From Symsagittifera roscoffensis (Eukaryota > Xenacoelomorpha > Acoela > Convolutidae): a DNA stretch of 64,000 nt. The notes below the pieces were generated by a model. The model had not been told where the DNA came from. It was given only the letters and a program-made list of their open reading frames with translations, and made no database searches. Below, piece after piece: positions 11,980 to 24,230 of this stretch. Numbering within the stretch: position 1 is the first letter of the stretch; each line of letters starts with the position of its first letter. The stretch lies in contig NC_087063.1 of the NCBI RefSeq assembly GCF_963678635.1, positions 13,087,006-13,151,005 of the forward strand. The letters are read 5' to 3'. Made by a program: the position numbers and the translations under genes.

Positions 11980-12815
11980 AGTAACAGTCGCCTACTTAAG
12001 TCACATATGAGGTTAAGAAAAATAGGCCCTCTAACCACTGGCTTAAGAGTCAAGGACACTGCCTCTTGTGTTACTACAAATCGTGTTACAGCTTGAAGGC
12101 TACTAACAAAATACCGCCCACTCTAAAAATAAGAACGCCCCCATTCTCAGGTCTCAAAATACCCAAATCACACGAACGCAGTTAAAAAATAGGGTCGGAA
12201 CCCTACGTATATCGTTAGTTTTTATTGGACAGTGGTTTTTTCATCCATTTCAGATGGATCAACCTAAAGCTCTTCCTAACTCAACATAACAATATAAAAC
12301 ACTTTCAAGAAACTTAAATTGGCTACTTACATACCGACACGACCTCCAGAATTGAGTAACTAAATTGTAAAGCATCTCTAGAATTGATTTGGTAATTAGG
12401 TATAACTCAGTAACTTTGAAATAAAAAAGTCTTAGCTTAAGACACAAGTTTGCTGTTTGAACCATTGGACAGCTTCAGCTGTCCATCTTTCCACTCAAGG
12501 TTCACTCCGATACAAGCGTGTGTTTTTCTTTCTCTTTTCCAGCAATTTGGTCTTCCTCTCAGGAACAAGATAGCTCTACTCTCGTCGTATAATTCCAGTA
12601 AAATTGCGACTAGCATTTTTACTCTAGTATATTTCAGCAATTTTCCCGCGATTACTACTAGATTCTTCTGCTTGTTATTTTCTCGTAATTTCAGTTGTCG
12701 CGAGAAACTTGAGCATAACAGGCTCGATTCGATTTTTTCAAAAACTATTTTTCTCCCCAAAATCCAGATAAAACGTTCAACTCAAGGTCAATCCTCCAAA
12801 TATGACCGACTGGCA
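11980..12815 (-). repeat. E1 5' LTR
   Basis: About 836 bp that align over their full length with the LTRs at 16963 and 38873. On the minus strand it starts TGCCAGTCGG and should end CTGTTACA; the final T-A step is mutated (plus strand reads agtaacag). It contains the conserved region around a reverse AATAAA and the ggatca hairpin arm. It is clearly more diverged than the E2 pair. Confidence 0.85.
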
Positions 12816-13111
12816 TTATCTTAACCAACCAAATCTCATGTTAAGTTCAATTAAACTTACAAGATTATAAATTTTCAGTTTAAGGATTATTTTCTATCTA
12901 TTTTCAAAATTTTTAGTTTAAGGAATATTTTCTATCTATTTTCAGTGGAGATCCTTCTATGGCATCCTATAGAAAAACAATATGGAAACAATTTAAATTA
13001 GCTTCATGTGAAAATTATACCCATTATTATATTATATTGTGAATAAATGAATAGTTAAGAAAAATTGCGTGACATACACTTGCTTTTTAATATTAATTAT
13101 CATTTGGTAAT
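12816..13111. other. AT-rich spacer between E1 and the LINE
   Basis: No coding signal. It contains a 29-bp direct repeat (12878-12906 and 12916-12944, about one mismatch, period 38 bp). It may be original host sequence, or 3' non-coding sequence of the neighbouring LINE on its own strand. Confidence 0.5.
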
Positions 13112-13144
<33 letters not shown>

Positions 13145-13156
13145 TAGTAGTAGTAG
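13112..13156. repeat. (TAG)n microsatellite at LINE 3' end
   Basis: Fifteen trinucleotides with one interruption (tgg). On the LINE strand it reads (CTA)n and lies just beyond the end of the RT frame. CR1/L2-like and RTE-like LINEs often end in short tandem repeats instead of poly(A), so this probably marks the 3' terminus. Confidence 0.7.
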
Positions 13157-13211
13157 AACAGAATTTAGGGTTGTTATCCCATGGGTTTGCACCCAAAATG
13201 TAGTTTTAGTG

Positions 13212-15129
13212 TTAATGAGTTCTGAGTTTTCCGTTTGGGTTACAGTTTCTACATGGACACATTATTCGCCATGTGCAGCTGTCCATTTCTGAGTATCTTT
13301 CGAAGAATTTCCAATAATTTGCCGCTATGTCAAGTTTCTGTATGCCAATTAACTGTTTTGAGGTATGTCGAATTATGACAATGAAAAGTGCTGGGCATCT
13401 AATGAAGAAGTCTGAATTGGTTTTCTTAAGGCGAGTTTTCGTTATTTGATATTCTTTTCCATTTTGTCTCGTTGAGCTTTTGGTGTTTTCGGCATATTGG
13501 TTAACGTCATTTTCGTAGTTAATGCTACCTATAGAAATGAACAGAAGGAGGTCGTGTATTTCAATGTATAGAGACAGCGGTAGCATTCCTAATTTTTGTA
13601 GTCTACACTTATATGGGATATGTGAGTTAAGCATCCTTTTCAATTGCTCGGAGGTTTGATTTCGAGTAGTGCGTTACTGACGTGCCATAAACTACAAATG
13701 GGACTACATATCCCGTGTAGGCATTTAGCTTAGAAGTTATAGGACAGTTTTTAGAGAGGTTACGCTTTAGTGAGTAAAAAGCCGATAGCGACTTCTGACA
13801 ACGCTTAGACGCCTTTACATTCCATGAGAGAGTGGGTGTTACAAAAATTCCTAGATCCTTTTGTTCAGTTTCAATTTTTAGGATATTTCCATTAATTTGA
13901 CCTTCCAGCTCGTTTTTGAAATCAACGAGAGTACATTTTCCTGTATTTAGACGCATTTGGTTTTTACTACACCAATTTTCAATTGTCGTAGTGGCATAGT
14001 TCATTTCTGTTTGAATTGTTGCTATAACCTTAAAGTTTTCAGCATATCCAAAAGAGTCCACTAGATTCAAGTTATCTGGTAAGTCGTTTATATATAGTAT
14101 GAAAAGTAATGGTCCCAATAGAGAACCTTGAGGGACACCACTTGTTACGTAACATATCTTAGACTTTGCTTTGTTTATTCGCACATACTGTTTTCGAAGA
14201 AATAAGTAAGAGGCTATTAGTTGAATTGCTTTTCCTCCAAAACAATAACACTTCAATTTATGCATTAAAAAATGATGCGGAACGCAGTCAAAAACTTTTT
14301 CAAAATCTAGATAGAGCGCTGTTATTTTTTTGGTCGTTTGGTCATCATAATTTGAGTATACTTGATGTAAGTAAGCCAGGAGTTGGGTATTTGCTGAAAT
14401 TTTTTTACGAAAACCATATTGAGAGTTATGAAGATGATGTCGCACTCTTTCATAAATGTAGTAAAATAAAACCTTTTTGAAAATTTTTGAGATGCAGCAT
14501 AGTAAACTTATCGGTCTGTATCTTTTAATATCGCATTTGTTCCCGTCTTTGAAGATTGGGACAACTTCACTTAACTTCCCTGTTTCTGGGAATATACCTC
14601 TATTCAAAAAAGTTTGAAAAATTAGGAGGACTGGTTTTGATACTGTTTTCGCTAAGTTTGTGTAGACAAGATTTCCCAAATTATCTGGACCTGTTGCTTT
14701 TTTTATGTCTTGCTCGAGCATTGTTTTCTCAATGCAGTCTTTATTCAGCAGCTCGATGTGGTTGTATTTTGCTTTTTCAAAGAAACTTATTTCGTTTTTT
14801 TGTTCCGCTTTCGTAAATACACTACAGAAGAATTGATTAAACGCATCGCATTTTTCTTTGTCTGTCTCAAGTTCTTTGCTGTCAAGTTTCATTATCGAAG
14901 GTAGTCTAGGTGCTCTTCTTATGCTTCGCAAATACTTCTGAATTGTACTAAACATTCTTGGTACAAAAATCTCTAATTCGTAGTTTTTCAGATCTTTATC
15001 AGCTGAAATTTTAGTTTTTTCTTCTAAGTTTGTAGTTTTAGATAAAATTTCTGGTTTCGGACAGGATTGCTGTTTCCGAAGTAAAGTTTCTTTGCGCTTA
15101 ATAAGGTGGGAGGTTGGGGTGTGATCCAA
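13212..15129 (-). pseudogene. LINE reverse transcriptase domain
   Basis: A 500-codon stretch (15129-13627) holds the RT core: RPISLLCCISKIF, YGFRKKISANTQLLAYL, YLDFEKVFDCVPH, SGVPQGSLLGPLLFILYIND. The active-site box expected as F/Y-A-D-D reads YAEN (Glu-Asn codons at 14040-14035), which would kill catalysis. A frameshift near 13635 moves the C-terminal thumb region into 13643-13212. The match is to CR1/jockey-group RTs. Its job was target-primed reverse transcription. Confidence 0.88.
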
Positions 15130-15227
15130 GGGGGGAGTGTGGCTCTATGTTCTGTTACTCTATATATGTTTTCTTTCAGAATTCTCAAAAGCCAGGTGAC
15201 CATTGATCAAGTAAAAAATCGCAGTTA

Positions 15228-16010
15228 CTAAAACGGTTTGAACGGATTATTGATTATTGTAGTGTTGGTTGCACTCCAATCTGCTCTTTTGAATGCATAT
15301 TTTAATTTGTCATCACTTCTTGTTTCAATTAGCTTTTGGTTCAGATTGATTTCTGTTGTAAAGGCATTGTGATCACTGAGGTTCTTATTTTCTATTGAAT
15401 ACGTTTTATTAACATTTTCATCAATGAATGAGTTAATGGTAAGGGAGGGGTTGTTGACGAGGAAAACATCTAAGCTTTTTGCTTTTTTAGGTGCCAATAT
15501 TTGTTCAAAATTGTGATCATTTAAGGTTTCAAGGATTAGATTCTCCTCGGCATCATCTGATGTCATTGCTTTCCAGTAAATTTTCGAAAAATGTATATTT
15601 CCAGTTATCATGATTTTTTCACAATTCAAATCTTTTGCAGTTGCACTAATTTAAGTTAGAAAATCAACAATAGAGAGGGCTGTTGGTCTATGTGGGCTAT
15701 CTTTTGGTGGGCAATAAACACAGCAAATGAGAGAGGATATACTTTCGAAAACAATTAGTCTCAATGTAACTTGTTCAATGATTGAGTTTATTGTTACATG
15801 TTGATGTTTAAAGTGGTTTCTGATGGCAATTAAAAAAACGCCATGTTTCGTCTGGTAAATTTTAGATGGTCGATCATATCTGTATATTTCGAATTCTGGT
15901 ATAAAAAGAATTTCGGATCTTACTTCATCAGTCAGCCATGTTTCAGTTAGGCATAAAATATCTTTTTTTGAAAGACAGATTGCGTTTGCCAAACAAGTTC
16001 GCCGTGACAT
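15228..16010 (-). pseudogene. LINE AP-type endonuclease domain
   Basis: Two fragments, 16010-15651 and 15629-15228, have the order of an APE-like endonuclease: ILCLTETWL (catalytic Glu), CCVYCPPKDSPHRP, and NLSDHNAFTTEI (the SDH motif with catalytic Asp-His). A stop and frame change near 15650 separates them. It precedes the RT, as in CR1/jockey ORF2 proteins, and would nick the genomic target. Confidence 0.82.
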
Positions 16011-16077
16011 TTCTATTAAAATTCTTACATTAAAGGTGAGTAATGTTGATACCAGTTTTTGTTTTTGGGTTAGTCAG

Positions 16078-16893
16078 GCTGAATCGTCATCGGGTTTTAC
16101 CTCTACCCAGCCGTTTTCAGTTTTTCTAATTAATTTTTGATTTCTTAGTCGCAGTTGTGTGCTCTCGAATTTTCCGGATTGAATGAGATCACGTCTTGTT
16201 TTAAGCATGTTGTTTTCGATTTCCTGTTCATCAGGTGTTAGCTCTTTGCTAATGAATAATTTGTGTTCGTAGCCTTTGAGCTTCTATAGAGAAAGAAGGA
16301 TTCTTCGTTTCTCCCATGACTTAGAACTAACGGACGATTTTTGTTTTCCGCGTATTTTCCGAGTCTTCTGAGATCACTTATTGGGCACTTGATGTCCATC
16401 ACATCAAGAATAAGAATCACTTTTTGCATATCTTTGTCTGCTCTTGACCTGGCGTCTGTTGCCTCTGACTCGGGTATGCCTCTTATGCGTGTGCCATGGT
16501 ATTCTTTTCGGGGTGCTCTCCCGTTTTTGGGTGTGGGTTTTTTCGCTTCTGTCGCAACTTGTTTTTGTTGCATTTCTGGTTTGATTTCAATCATCACTTC
16601 CTTGAGTTCTTTGATGCCTTCCTCGCTTGTTTGTATTTTTTGAGTGCTTTGATTTGCAGTTTAGTATTAATAATTGCATCCTTCTGGTTATTTCCCACAC
16701 CCCTGTTACATAACAGAAGAACATTCTTGTTCAGTTGTTTCAATACGTTTATGGCATTTTCTTCCAAGTCTGTACAGTTTGTAGTCATGTGAATACTTTC
16801 ACCACATGACACACAGTTATATACTGCGTCTCTTTTATTTATGGGTTTTGAGCATGTTTTGCATCTTTTGTTATTTTTCATTTTAGAACTCAT
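16078..16893 (-). pseudogene. LINE ORF1-like protein with PHD-type zinc motif
   Basis: Starts at the ATG at 16893. The N terminus has a Cys/His pattern, CKTCSKPINKRDAVYNCVSC followed by H and C, typical of the PHD-like finger found in some CR1-group ORF1 proteins. The 16597-16238 part has RIRGIPESEA, VILILDVMDI and ISDLRRLGKY, an RNA-binding-domain-like layout. The frame shifts near 16595. It probably bound element RNA. Confidence 0.7.
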
Positions 16894-16962
16894 TTATTTG
16901 GGGCTGTTTGAATGGGTTTTTTTGGGGATATGTATTGTTATGGTTTACTATCGGGCTACCAG

Positions 16963-17856
16963 TGTAACAGTCGCCTACTTCGGTCACATATGACGCTTGA
17001 GAAGAATAGGCCCTATAACCATTGGCTCAAGAGTCAGGGACAGTATCTCTCGTGTTTTTCTACCTCAAAACGGTCGTAGCCAATTCGGTTCGCTTGCGAC
17101 ATGAGACTAAAAACCCGTTACAGCTTAAAGGCCACTACCAAACCCCCCCCCCCACTCTAGAAAATGAAAACGTCCTCATACTTACGTCTCAAAATGCCCA
17201 AAATACACGAACGCCGTTAAAAACAGGGTCGGAACAATCCGCACAGTTACTTTTTATTGGACAGTGAAACTTTGATCCATTTCCAGATAGATCAACCTAA
17301 AACTCGCCTTATCTCAACATAACAATCATAAAACACACTCAAGAAAACTAAATTGAGAACTCACATGTCGGCACACTCGGGAATTAGAGGTAACTAAATT
17401 AATGAGCAACTCGAGAATGAAGTATGATAACTTGAGGAGTTTAATACTAATTAGTTCCAATAAGGAAAACAAGTTTTGACTCTAGTAATGAAGTTTTGGT
17501 CTGAACCAACTGTCCCCCAGCTGTCCACCTTTCCATTGAGGGTTCACTCTAGTTCAGCTCGAATAATCGTGATCTTCTTTCGCAATCGTTTCTTTTCCTA
17601 TTTTAGGATAAGACGGCTCCACTCGCGTTTATTTTCGTATCTGGAAAATGCGAATAGCAATTTCTCGCTGCTTTTTTAGGTACTTTCCCGCGATTGTCAA
17701 TCGGTTTTTCTGATCTTCTATTTCTGAGATTTTTAGTTTTCGCGAGAAAGTTGAGCATGACAGGCTCCATTCGAAATTTTGAAAAATTAATTTTCCTCCC
17801 AAAATTGCGTATTTCGTGTTCCTCAAGGTCAAACTTCAAAATATGACTGACTGGCA
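16963..17856 (-). repeat. E2 3' LTR
   Basis: 894 bp. On the minus strand it begins TGCCAGTCAGTC and ends GACTGTTACA, giving TG...CA termini. It includes an 11-C run near 17143 and a reverse AATAAA near 17250 (ttttattgg on plus). The full length is kept, so this copy defines the LTR ends. Confidence 0.9.
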
Positions 17857-18340
17857 CATACTCCCCGGACTCGAGATCGATGTTCTCAACGCGTGTTGCC
17901 GCCTGCCAGTGAGTCCCCAGAATACCGAGTGTTGCTCAAGATACAGTGCCAATGGTCATTTACAGAAGTTTGCAGCAGACTTAAGTTTATCTACATCCCA
18001 AAATTCACCACTATATATAAAATTGCCACACTATCGCTGAACAGCAATCAAAACTTTCATATGCCTGCACCTTAAATATCCGCTTTTGAAGCTTATGATT
18101 AAAATTTCTTTTGTCCTATCTAATCAGGAAATTGTCATGCAGCATTTTGATTTATATAATAACTATAGCATATCAATAACAATATTTTGTTTTCGTTAAA
18201 ATTTCTTTTCCGTGACCTCGGATTCACATTTGAGCCCTTCCTTTCCCTCTCAAGACTCGAGAAACCCACATTGAGCTCCCTGCTCACTTCGTACTTCTAG
18301 CCTTTGACGTACTAGGACCTGATGAATTTGACACCGTGAT
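17857..18340 (-). other. E2 3' untranslated region and polypurine tract
   Basis: Non-coding, between the end of ORF3 and the 3' LTR. Directly before the LTR on the minus strand is GTCCGGGGAGTATG, a plausible short polypurine tract for plus-strand priming; the same sequence precedes the E3 3' LTR. The first 200 bp are strongly conserved with E3 39711-39920. Confidence 0.65.
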
Positions 18341-21300
18341 CTATCTTAGACGCGCCTCCTCATCATCAGAATTGATCACAATTTCTTCCCATGATCTCAC
18401 TTGTTCGTAAGATCGCATCCACTCTCTCTGCTTTTGCAACTTCGCTGCCTGATTCGGTAAACCTTTCGTTTTCAATTCCCTGTTCAAGCAAAAGGAAATG
18501 TGCCGGCTCAAGCTCACGTTCTTCGCCAAGTCTTCCTCCAGTATCGACTCTCTTGCTTTGGTATTGTCTCTAGACACCCTACCAACTCTCTTCCAACCTG
18601 TGGTGATCGCATTTTGATGGGTCAGCAGAGGTCTCTTGAAGGCTTCCGGGCCTATTTCCGCCAGGAACTGTCGATATTCCTTCTGATATTTCTTCATGTG
18701 ATCCTTCGTCGCTATTTACAACCAAGATGTCAAAGTCGCTCGAAACCATGGAAAGAACTAAATGCGGCTCCCTACGTGCCTGACTTCCATTGGTATGGCC
18801 AATACCTTGCATACAGTCTCAAACAACTCGAGTCTCCTATTGTAGTCTATAGCGTGTATCGATTCCGCCGTAGGCTTCTTCGACTCCTTGTACTTCGTCA
18901 CATTTTCTTCGATCCATCGTAACGCCAGCATCGTGCTTACTACCAAGATGGTCGCCTAGTGCTGATGATCCGGTAACCCGATTGACCGAATTTCTTCTAC
19001 ATCCCACACTAAGCAAAAGTTTGTATGCTCTGGGTGCCAAGCAGTGGCATGGGCATTCCCCATGTGTGATTTCTATGCTTCGGAGATTGCGTTCCCCCGA
19101 GGCTTCCAGTAGAGGCTCCAGATCCATCATCTTCTCGTGCACCACATCATCTTCCTCCGGCATTGGGACATTAGCCATCGGCTTCCCGATGGCATTCTGT
19201 CTCTCAAAATTGCTCCTATTTTCGTCTCCCAAGCTCAAGAGTTCTTCTCCCCAGACTTCACTCAAGTCATCTCTTTGTGTCTTCGGCACCGTTCCCAGGA
19301 TCTTCCTCAACAGTCTGTGTGAATGATGCGACATTCGAGCTAGCCGTAGGCATTTGGGTACCGAGAAGGTGTTATCGACTAGTATCCTTTGGCTAAATAC
19401 ATCCACCATTGCCATACGTTGGCCTTTACTGATCCCATCAAAGACTTTGCATTTACCGGCAGGCCATAAGCTTCGCTCACTGGAAATCCCATCTCCGCCT
19501 CTAGACCAATCATCCATCCTCTGGTATGTTTTTGGGTGGTTTGCAACGCCCCTGGCCACGACTCCACGCTCAACGCCGTCACCAAATGGTGTTCAGACTC
19601 CAGCATCTCGAGTGATTGGATACTACATATTCTAGAGAAGAACCCCAGCGCCGTAGCTATATTCACTGTGGTTTTCGTATAACACTTAGCCATTATCTGC
19701 ACCTCGCTCTTCTCTCTTTTTGTTATATCACCAAACCAAGTGACTAGGTCCTCTCCCTGAAAAGATTGTATTCTGACTCAAGATCGTCCATCACAGGTGT
19801 GCCCTCCGCTTCCGCACGTCAAGTTAAGACAGCTACCAGGCTCCAACTTCTTTACCAATCCCAGCTTACTCGTTGTTCCACCCGACTCTTTACTCTGTGG
19901 TAGGACCAATTTGTGTATCACGTCCAGCGTTCCCAGATCCTCATCTTTTATCGGTGTTAGCCTTACTCGTTCCGTGACTTCTTCAATCAAGCTCGCATGG
20001 GGATGGGGACACCAGGAAGGTCTCAACAGTTTCCAAACCGTTCCCAAATTCGTAGTCATCATGCCATTTCCGTTTCCCATTCTCAATTCTACTCTTTTGC
20101 TCGAGCGCGGCACGCTTATCACCTTTGGCGTCGCCTCAAGTAGCAGGCCCAGGCTCGGTTTCTCTTTTTCCGTTGGATCGATTACGATTATCTTCTCCGT
20201 CCAAAACTTCAAGAGCTCCGTCACCTCATGATTCCTGTAAGCGCTCGCGGCTTCTGAATCCAAGAAAGGATTATACGCTATTCCCATCACTTCAGACACG
20301 TATTGACACTATCCCTTTTTATTGGGTCTCGCGTAACCCTCAGCCAAGGCCAAGTTGCGATGCACGTCATGCCCCTCTTCAAATTTCTTGTTGTGGAATA
20401 TTCGTATCTCATCCAATTTTCTATGATTCTCTAGGGATTGTCTCGAGTCATCCTCCTTCTCAATTCCAGTACTCTGGTACACGTTCAGTATGACGGTGGA
20501 GACTCTTCTCTCCATGGTTTTGCTCCCATGGCCCTCTGATGACACGCTTGGACGGTGCTATTGTTCATTACGGACACTATCCACCTCAAGAAACAAGTGG
20601 CATCTTTTCTTCTCGGCAGACTCAGACCGGAGTTGTCCCTCGCGACGTGTTGTATCAGCGACTGATAGACCTCCAGGTTTTTATTGCCTAATTTCAATTT
20701 GTCACATGAAGTCAAGACCTCCAACTGTATTCCCACTAAGCTCCTTGCGAACATCAGTTGTCCCGCGGTTCTGACGAAGGGATTCGCCATTAGACGCAAT
20801 GCTGATGAAGGTGTTCTCATCGCCTCCTCAAAATTATCTCGCAACAGGCTCTGCCAAGTTCGCTTTAGCTGACTTCCCAACTCCAGTTTGTTAACTTCGG
20901 CTTTCTTTTGAGTAGCCCAATTGCGACGCTTGCGGGACACCCCTTGATCAAGCTTCTTCAGACAGTCCTCCAATTCCTTCATCGTCTCTAGGGCCACCCA
21001 CCAAGGTCGAGCCGTATTCCTCGTCGCGTTCTTCTCAAGAGAGTCATTGGACACTTGTTTGCCAACAGCCTGATGTTCGCTCGAGATCCATTCTCTGCCC
21101 ACATCCACTTCCCAGGTTTGTCCACTCGTCGAACCCTTTTTCGAACCTGCCTTCTGAGGTTTGAAGTCCTCCTCCGTTACCAGACTTGTCGAGGCCTCTA
21201 TTTCATTCGCTACTTCGGTAAGCCTCCTTGGTCCGGAGCTACTCTTGTAGGCTGTCGTCTTCCACCGCGCCAAGATCATGGGGGCGGTCTCCCTCAAGTT

Positions 21301-22438
21301 CTTCTCCGAAACAGCATCCACCGACGGGCTGCTCGACTCCTCCATCTCCCGCTTCCTTTTTCGAGACTTCATACCTTTGCTTGAGGGTGTCGTCACTACC
21401 ATCATAGATTCGATCTCTCCATCCCGGTCCGACCCTTCCAACTCGTGCCTCCCCCCTGCTCGAGCCTTAAGGATGTTAGTGCTCTGAATCATATAACTAG
21501 TCTTAACCTTATCCTCCCCTTCAGTTTTAATTATTTTATCATCAGTCTTTTTCTTCAGAGTAGAGCCGTCTTTATATTCATCGTCTTTGGTCTTCCGTCG
21601 CGTCTCCCTCAACTTGACCATCTTGCTCAGCAATTCTTTTCTTACTTTCTCATCCAGTCCGGTGCCCATCAACACTGGTTCTCCAAACTTGACCACCGTG
21701 TTCCACAGTTCTTCCTTAAAGTCATCCAGCGTGGTCTCGCTCTTCATCTCCTGATCAAATTCACTCAAAAAATCCCGCCAAGCCTTTTCATCTAGAGTCC
21801 CCAGAAACATGTCTTTGTTCCCTTCAAAAGTATTTTTTTGCCTTTCTTCAGCACTTAAGAGTATCATTCCCATGTTGGAAGTTTCACCTGTCAATGGTAG
21901 CTCCAGGTTCTTACGGGGGGGGGGGGGGTGAGTTCAGTGCGGGCGTGGCGCTGTCCGCCCAATTGTCTCCGCTCAAGTCCCGCAGCAGCTCCTGGGCGGT
22001 GAAATCCACCTCTGCTGCTTTCGGCTCAGGCATACTCCTCAGTTCCATTTCCTCCCCCGTTTCACTGAGAGTTTCGTCCATGCTCTCTTCTCCCGACTCA
22101 GAGTGTCTCCTCTTGAGTATCTTCCTAAATCGATCCTCTACGGGGCCAGTTCTCTTGTCTCCAGGAGTTCCCACCGACAGGGGTGAGGGTATCGCGGGGT
22201 CTTGCTTTTTATACTCCGTCAGAGCTACATATAACGAGCCTGCTGCATCCAGCTCTTTCCCTTCTTGCCTCATTTCCACCTGTTCCAATCCGTAAGGTGC
22301 TCGATACTTCCTCGTGGCAAACTTCATCTCGTCCTTCAGCGCAATGTGTCCCTCTTCCACGATCATCCTGCCATCATTCCATATCGGTAATCCACTCTCC
22401 AGGCTCGCCCGATCAAGCGTTTTCAGGATTTCCCGCAC
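18341..22438 (-). pseudogene. E2 ORF3, C-terminal half
   Basis: Aligned with E3 40156-45692. The longest open part (21894-20485, 469 codons) is charged and probably mostly unstructured, with a basic KSRKRKRE stretch resembling a nuclear localisation signal. Later parts have a Cys cluster (CLNLTCGSGGHTCDGRS near 19830-19780), CPCHCL near 19050, and an acidic end (NSDDEEARLR). Frame breaks occur at the 14-G run at 21915-21928 and near 20480, 20300, 19700, 18840 and 18700. I recognise no domain and no convincing membrane segment, so calling this env would be a guess. Confidence 0.65.
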
Positions 22439-23559
22439 CCCAGGGTCATTCTCCTGACTGTTGGGAACTCACGAATGGTCGCGGGTAACACCTCCTTTTC
22501 CAGTGTCGCCTCTAGCTCCTTTTTTACCAACTCAAAGCTCTTTTTCCACGTGGGGATTCTCAAGATCTCTTGTCCGTTCGCCGTCAGAGGATTCAGGTTC
22601 CAAAACTTGGGATACGTCTCTATGGGGCCTTCACTTTTTCCCCCCCATCCTGCACTGCAGTTGCCCCCGGAAATTAAATACCACCAACTCGGGATCTTTC
22701 ACCTTCCCAAAGAGAACTGGGTTACTCATCCGCTCCCTGAGCACCTCTTGTTGACACCATCTCGGCTACCTCCACCAGAAACGTCTCCAGCCCCGCCGCG
22801 CATTTTTATGAATAAGTTTCTATGCTTGAGTGGGTTTTTCCCATCGACAGGGGTTCTCCATATTTCATCAGCCGATGGAATGACACCAAATCGCCATGAG
22901 TTAGGAGCACCAGCGCCGGATATCCATCAATCCGAAGTGTCTCCACACCTCGGCTGAACATATACGCTGGTCCTATGTTAAACAGGTATCTCGGGTAAAC
23001 TAAGTATAGGGCTAACAAGAGGCTTATGGGCATGTTCAAGAGTTCTTGCACAAAGGCCCCGAAAATGGTCTCTTTTGCACAAAACACTCCAGCCATGTAT
23101 CCCTTCTCCCAACAAGGACTCAAGAATTCCAGTATCTCGTGATCTCTCCTCGTCCTCAGCTCACCTTTTGCATGCTCCCGCCAGAATCCTCCAATGATGA
23201 CCTCATTAGCTGCCGTGACAAACCTGGCCACCGTCATCTCCCTGCTCTCGGCTACCTCCAATTCCCAGATCTGCTTCACGAGAGGAAGGGCACTCTCCCT
23301 TGTCTTGTCAGTAGCATTCTCGAGTCTGGGTGTCAAAAACGGCCACCTGCCTCTCTCTTGCGTTAGTCGATACACTATCGACTCCAGTTGCTTCTCAGTT
23401 GCAGCCACGTTCTTCCTTTCGTTGCTTGGTCCCTTTCATTTGCTTGTGGAACTCGTGATGGTCACGTCCATGTATCGGAACCACAAGCTGGTTGTCAGGT
23501 GACTTATTATCGGGTGGTCATCCCCTATTATCGGACTGAATTTCAGCTGCCTGGCAAAG

Positions 23560-24230
23560 CTCGAGATATCGAGTAAGAGAACCTCATCCAGTACAATGAG
23601 TATATCTGCTAATTCATAGAATCCCCTCAAGGCATGGGATACGTCCGCCCACGTCGCCGCCAGTTCTGACTTCCGTAATCTCAAGTTCGTAGGTTCCAGC
23701 TCTCGGATTGGAGCTGTCATCAGGATCCGCCATGCGTTCCCTTCAGCTATCAGAATCAAAATAGCATACACAAACTGCAGAGCAGGGGGCATGCTTGCGT
23801 ATCCGGGGGATGTCGTGAATACCACCTCCGTCTTGGATCCAAATCGCGAACTGACGTTATCCTGTACCTCATTCATCGCGGCAAACAGCGTCGGCATGGC
23901 TTCCCATGTTTTCTTTGGCGTAGGCTTGTCCCTTTTCAGCTGCTCTAGAAGCCCAGCCGCATGCAGGTGATCATTCATTCGCGTGAACAGCAGCAGCTCT
24001 GGTTCGCAAGGCATTTCCGACTTTATCGCCACCACCAAGGTCAACATCTGGTTCAGTTCTCCACCAGGCAGCGAGTATACTAAAGTTTCTGGCCAAAATA
24101 ACTTGGGAGACGTTCCTTCGAAGTCCGATCCCGTCACAATGATCACTCTCGCGGCCGCTGGATCTGCTTTGTCATAGACCGCCAGTGTCTTGGCTAATTG
24201 AGCACTGCCGCAGGGTTTCCCATATCTTGG
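23560..24230 (-). pseudogene. E2 second SGNH-like module
   Basis: In the 24314-23436 stretch a second set of blocks appears in the right order: VTGSDF (residues 60-65, a GDS-like turn), PGGEL (83-87), RMNDHLHAAG (112-121; a GMN form in E3) and WADVSHALRGF with DxxH at residues 224-227 (codons 23645-23634). Predicted beta strands precede each block (RVIIV, ELLLF, EVVFTTSP). The order and spacing resemble SGNH hydrolases, but the first block has Asp after Ser in place of GDS, so it may be inactive or a different Rossmann-like fold. Confidence 0.5.

Larger units (their letters stand above)
1..12815 (-). mobile_element. E1: giant Ty3/gypsy-like LTR element, 3' end outside window
   Basis: Reading down the minus strand from 12815: a 5' LTR, a long leader, a minisatellite, gag, protease, RT, RNase H, a tail ORF, a spacer and the start of ORF3. 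The order matches E2. The integrase segment between RNase H and the tail ORF is missing, so E1 could not have transposed by itself after that deletion. Many in-frame stops and frameshifts make every ORF a pseudogene. The 3' LTR lies beyond the left edge. E1 is clearly more diverged from E2 than E2's two LTRs are from each other, so it is a separate insertion and not a recent duplicate. Confidence 0.85.
13112..16950 (-). mobile_element. CR1/jockey-like non-LTR retrotransposon (LINE), decayed
   Basis: Minus-strand order is ORF1 with a PHD-like zinc motif, APE-type endonuclease, reverse transcriptase and a (CTA)n tail. The element sits between the E1 5' LTR and the E2 3' LTR, not inside either. 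The right limit is approximate: LINE sequence must end before the E2 LTR at 16963. All three coding parts carry stops or frameshifts. Confidence 0.85.

Noticed and set aside
12816..13111. LINE target-site duplication
   Set aside because: I could not find a convincing matching pair flanking the (TAG)n end and the right end near 16950.
18341..20299. Calling the ORF3 C-terminal half an envelope glycoprotein
   Set aside because: Cys clusters and position are suggestive, but I see no signal peptide, clear membrane anchor or cleavage site.
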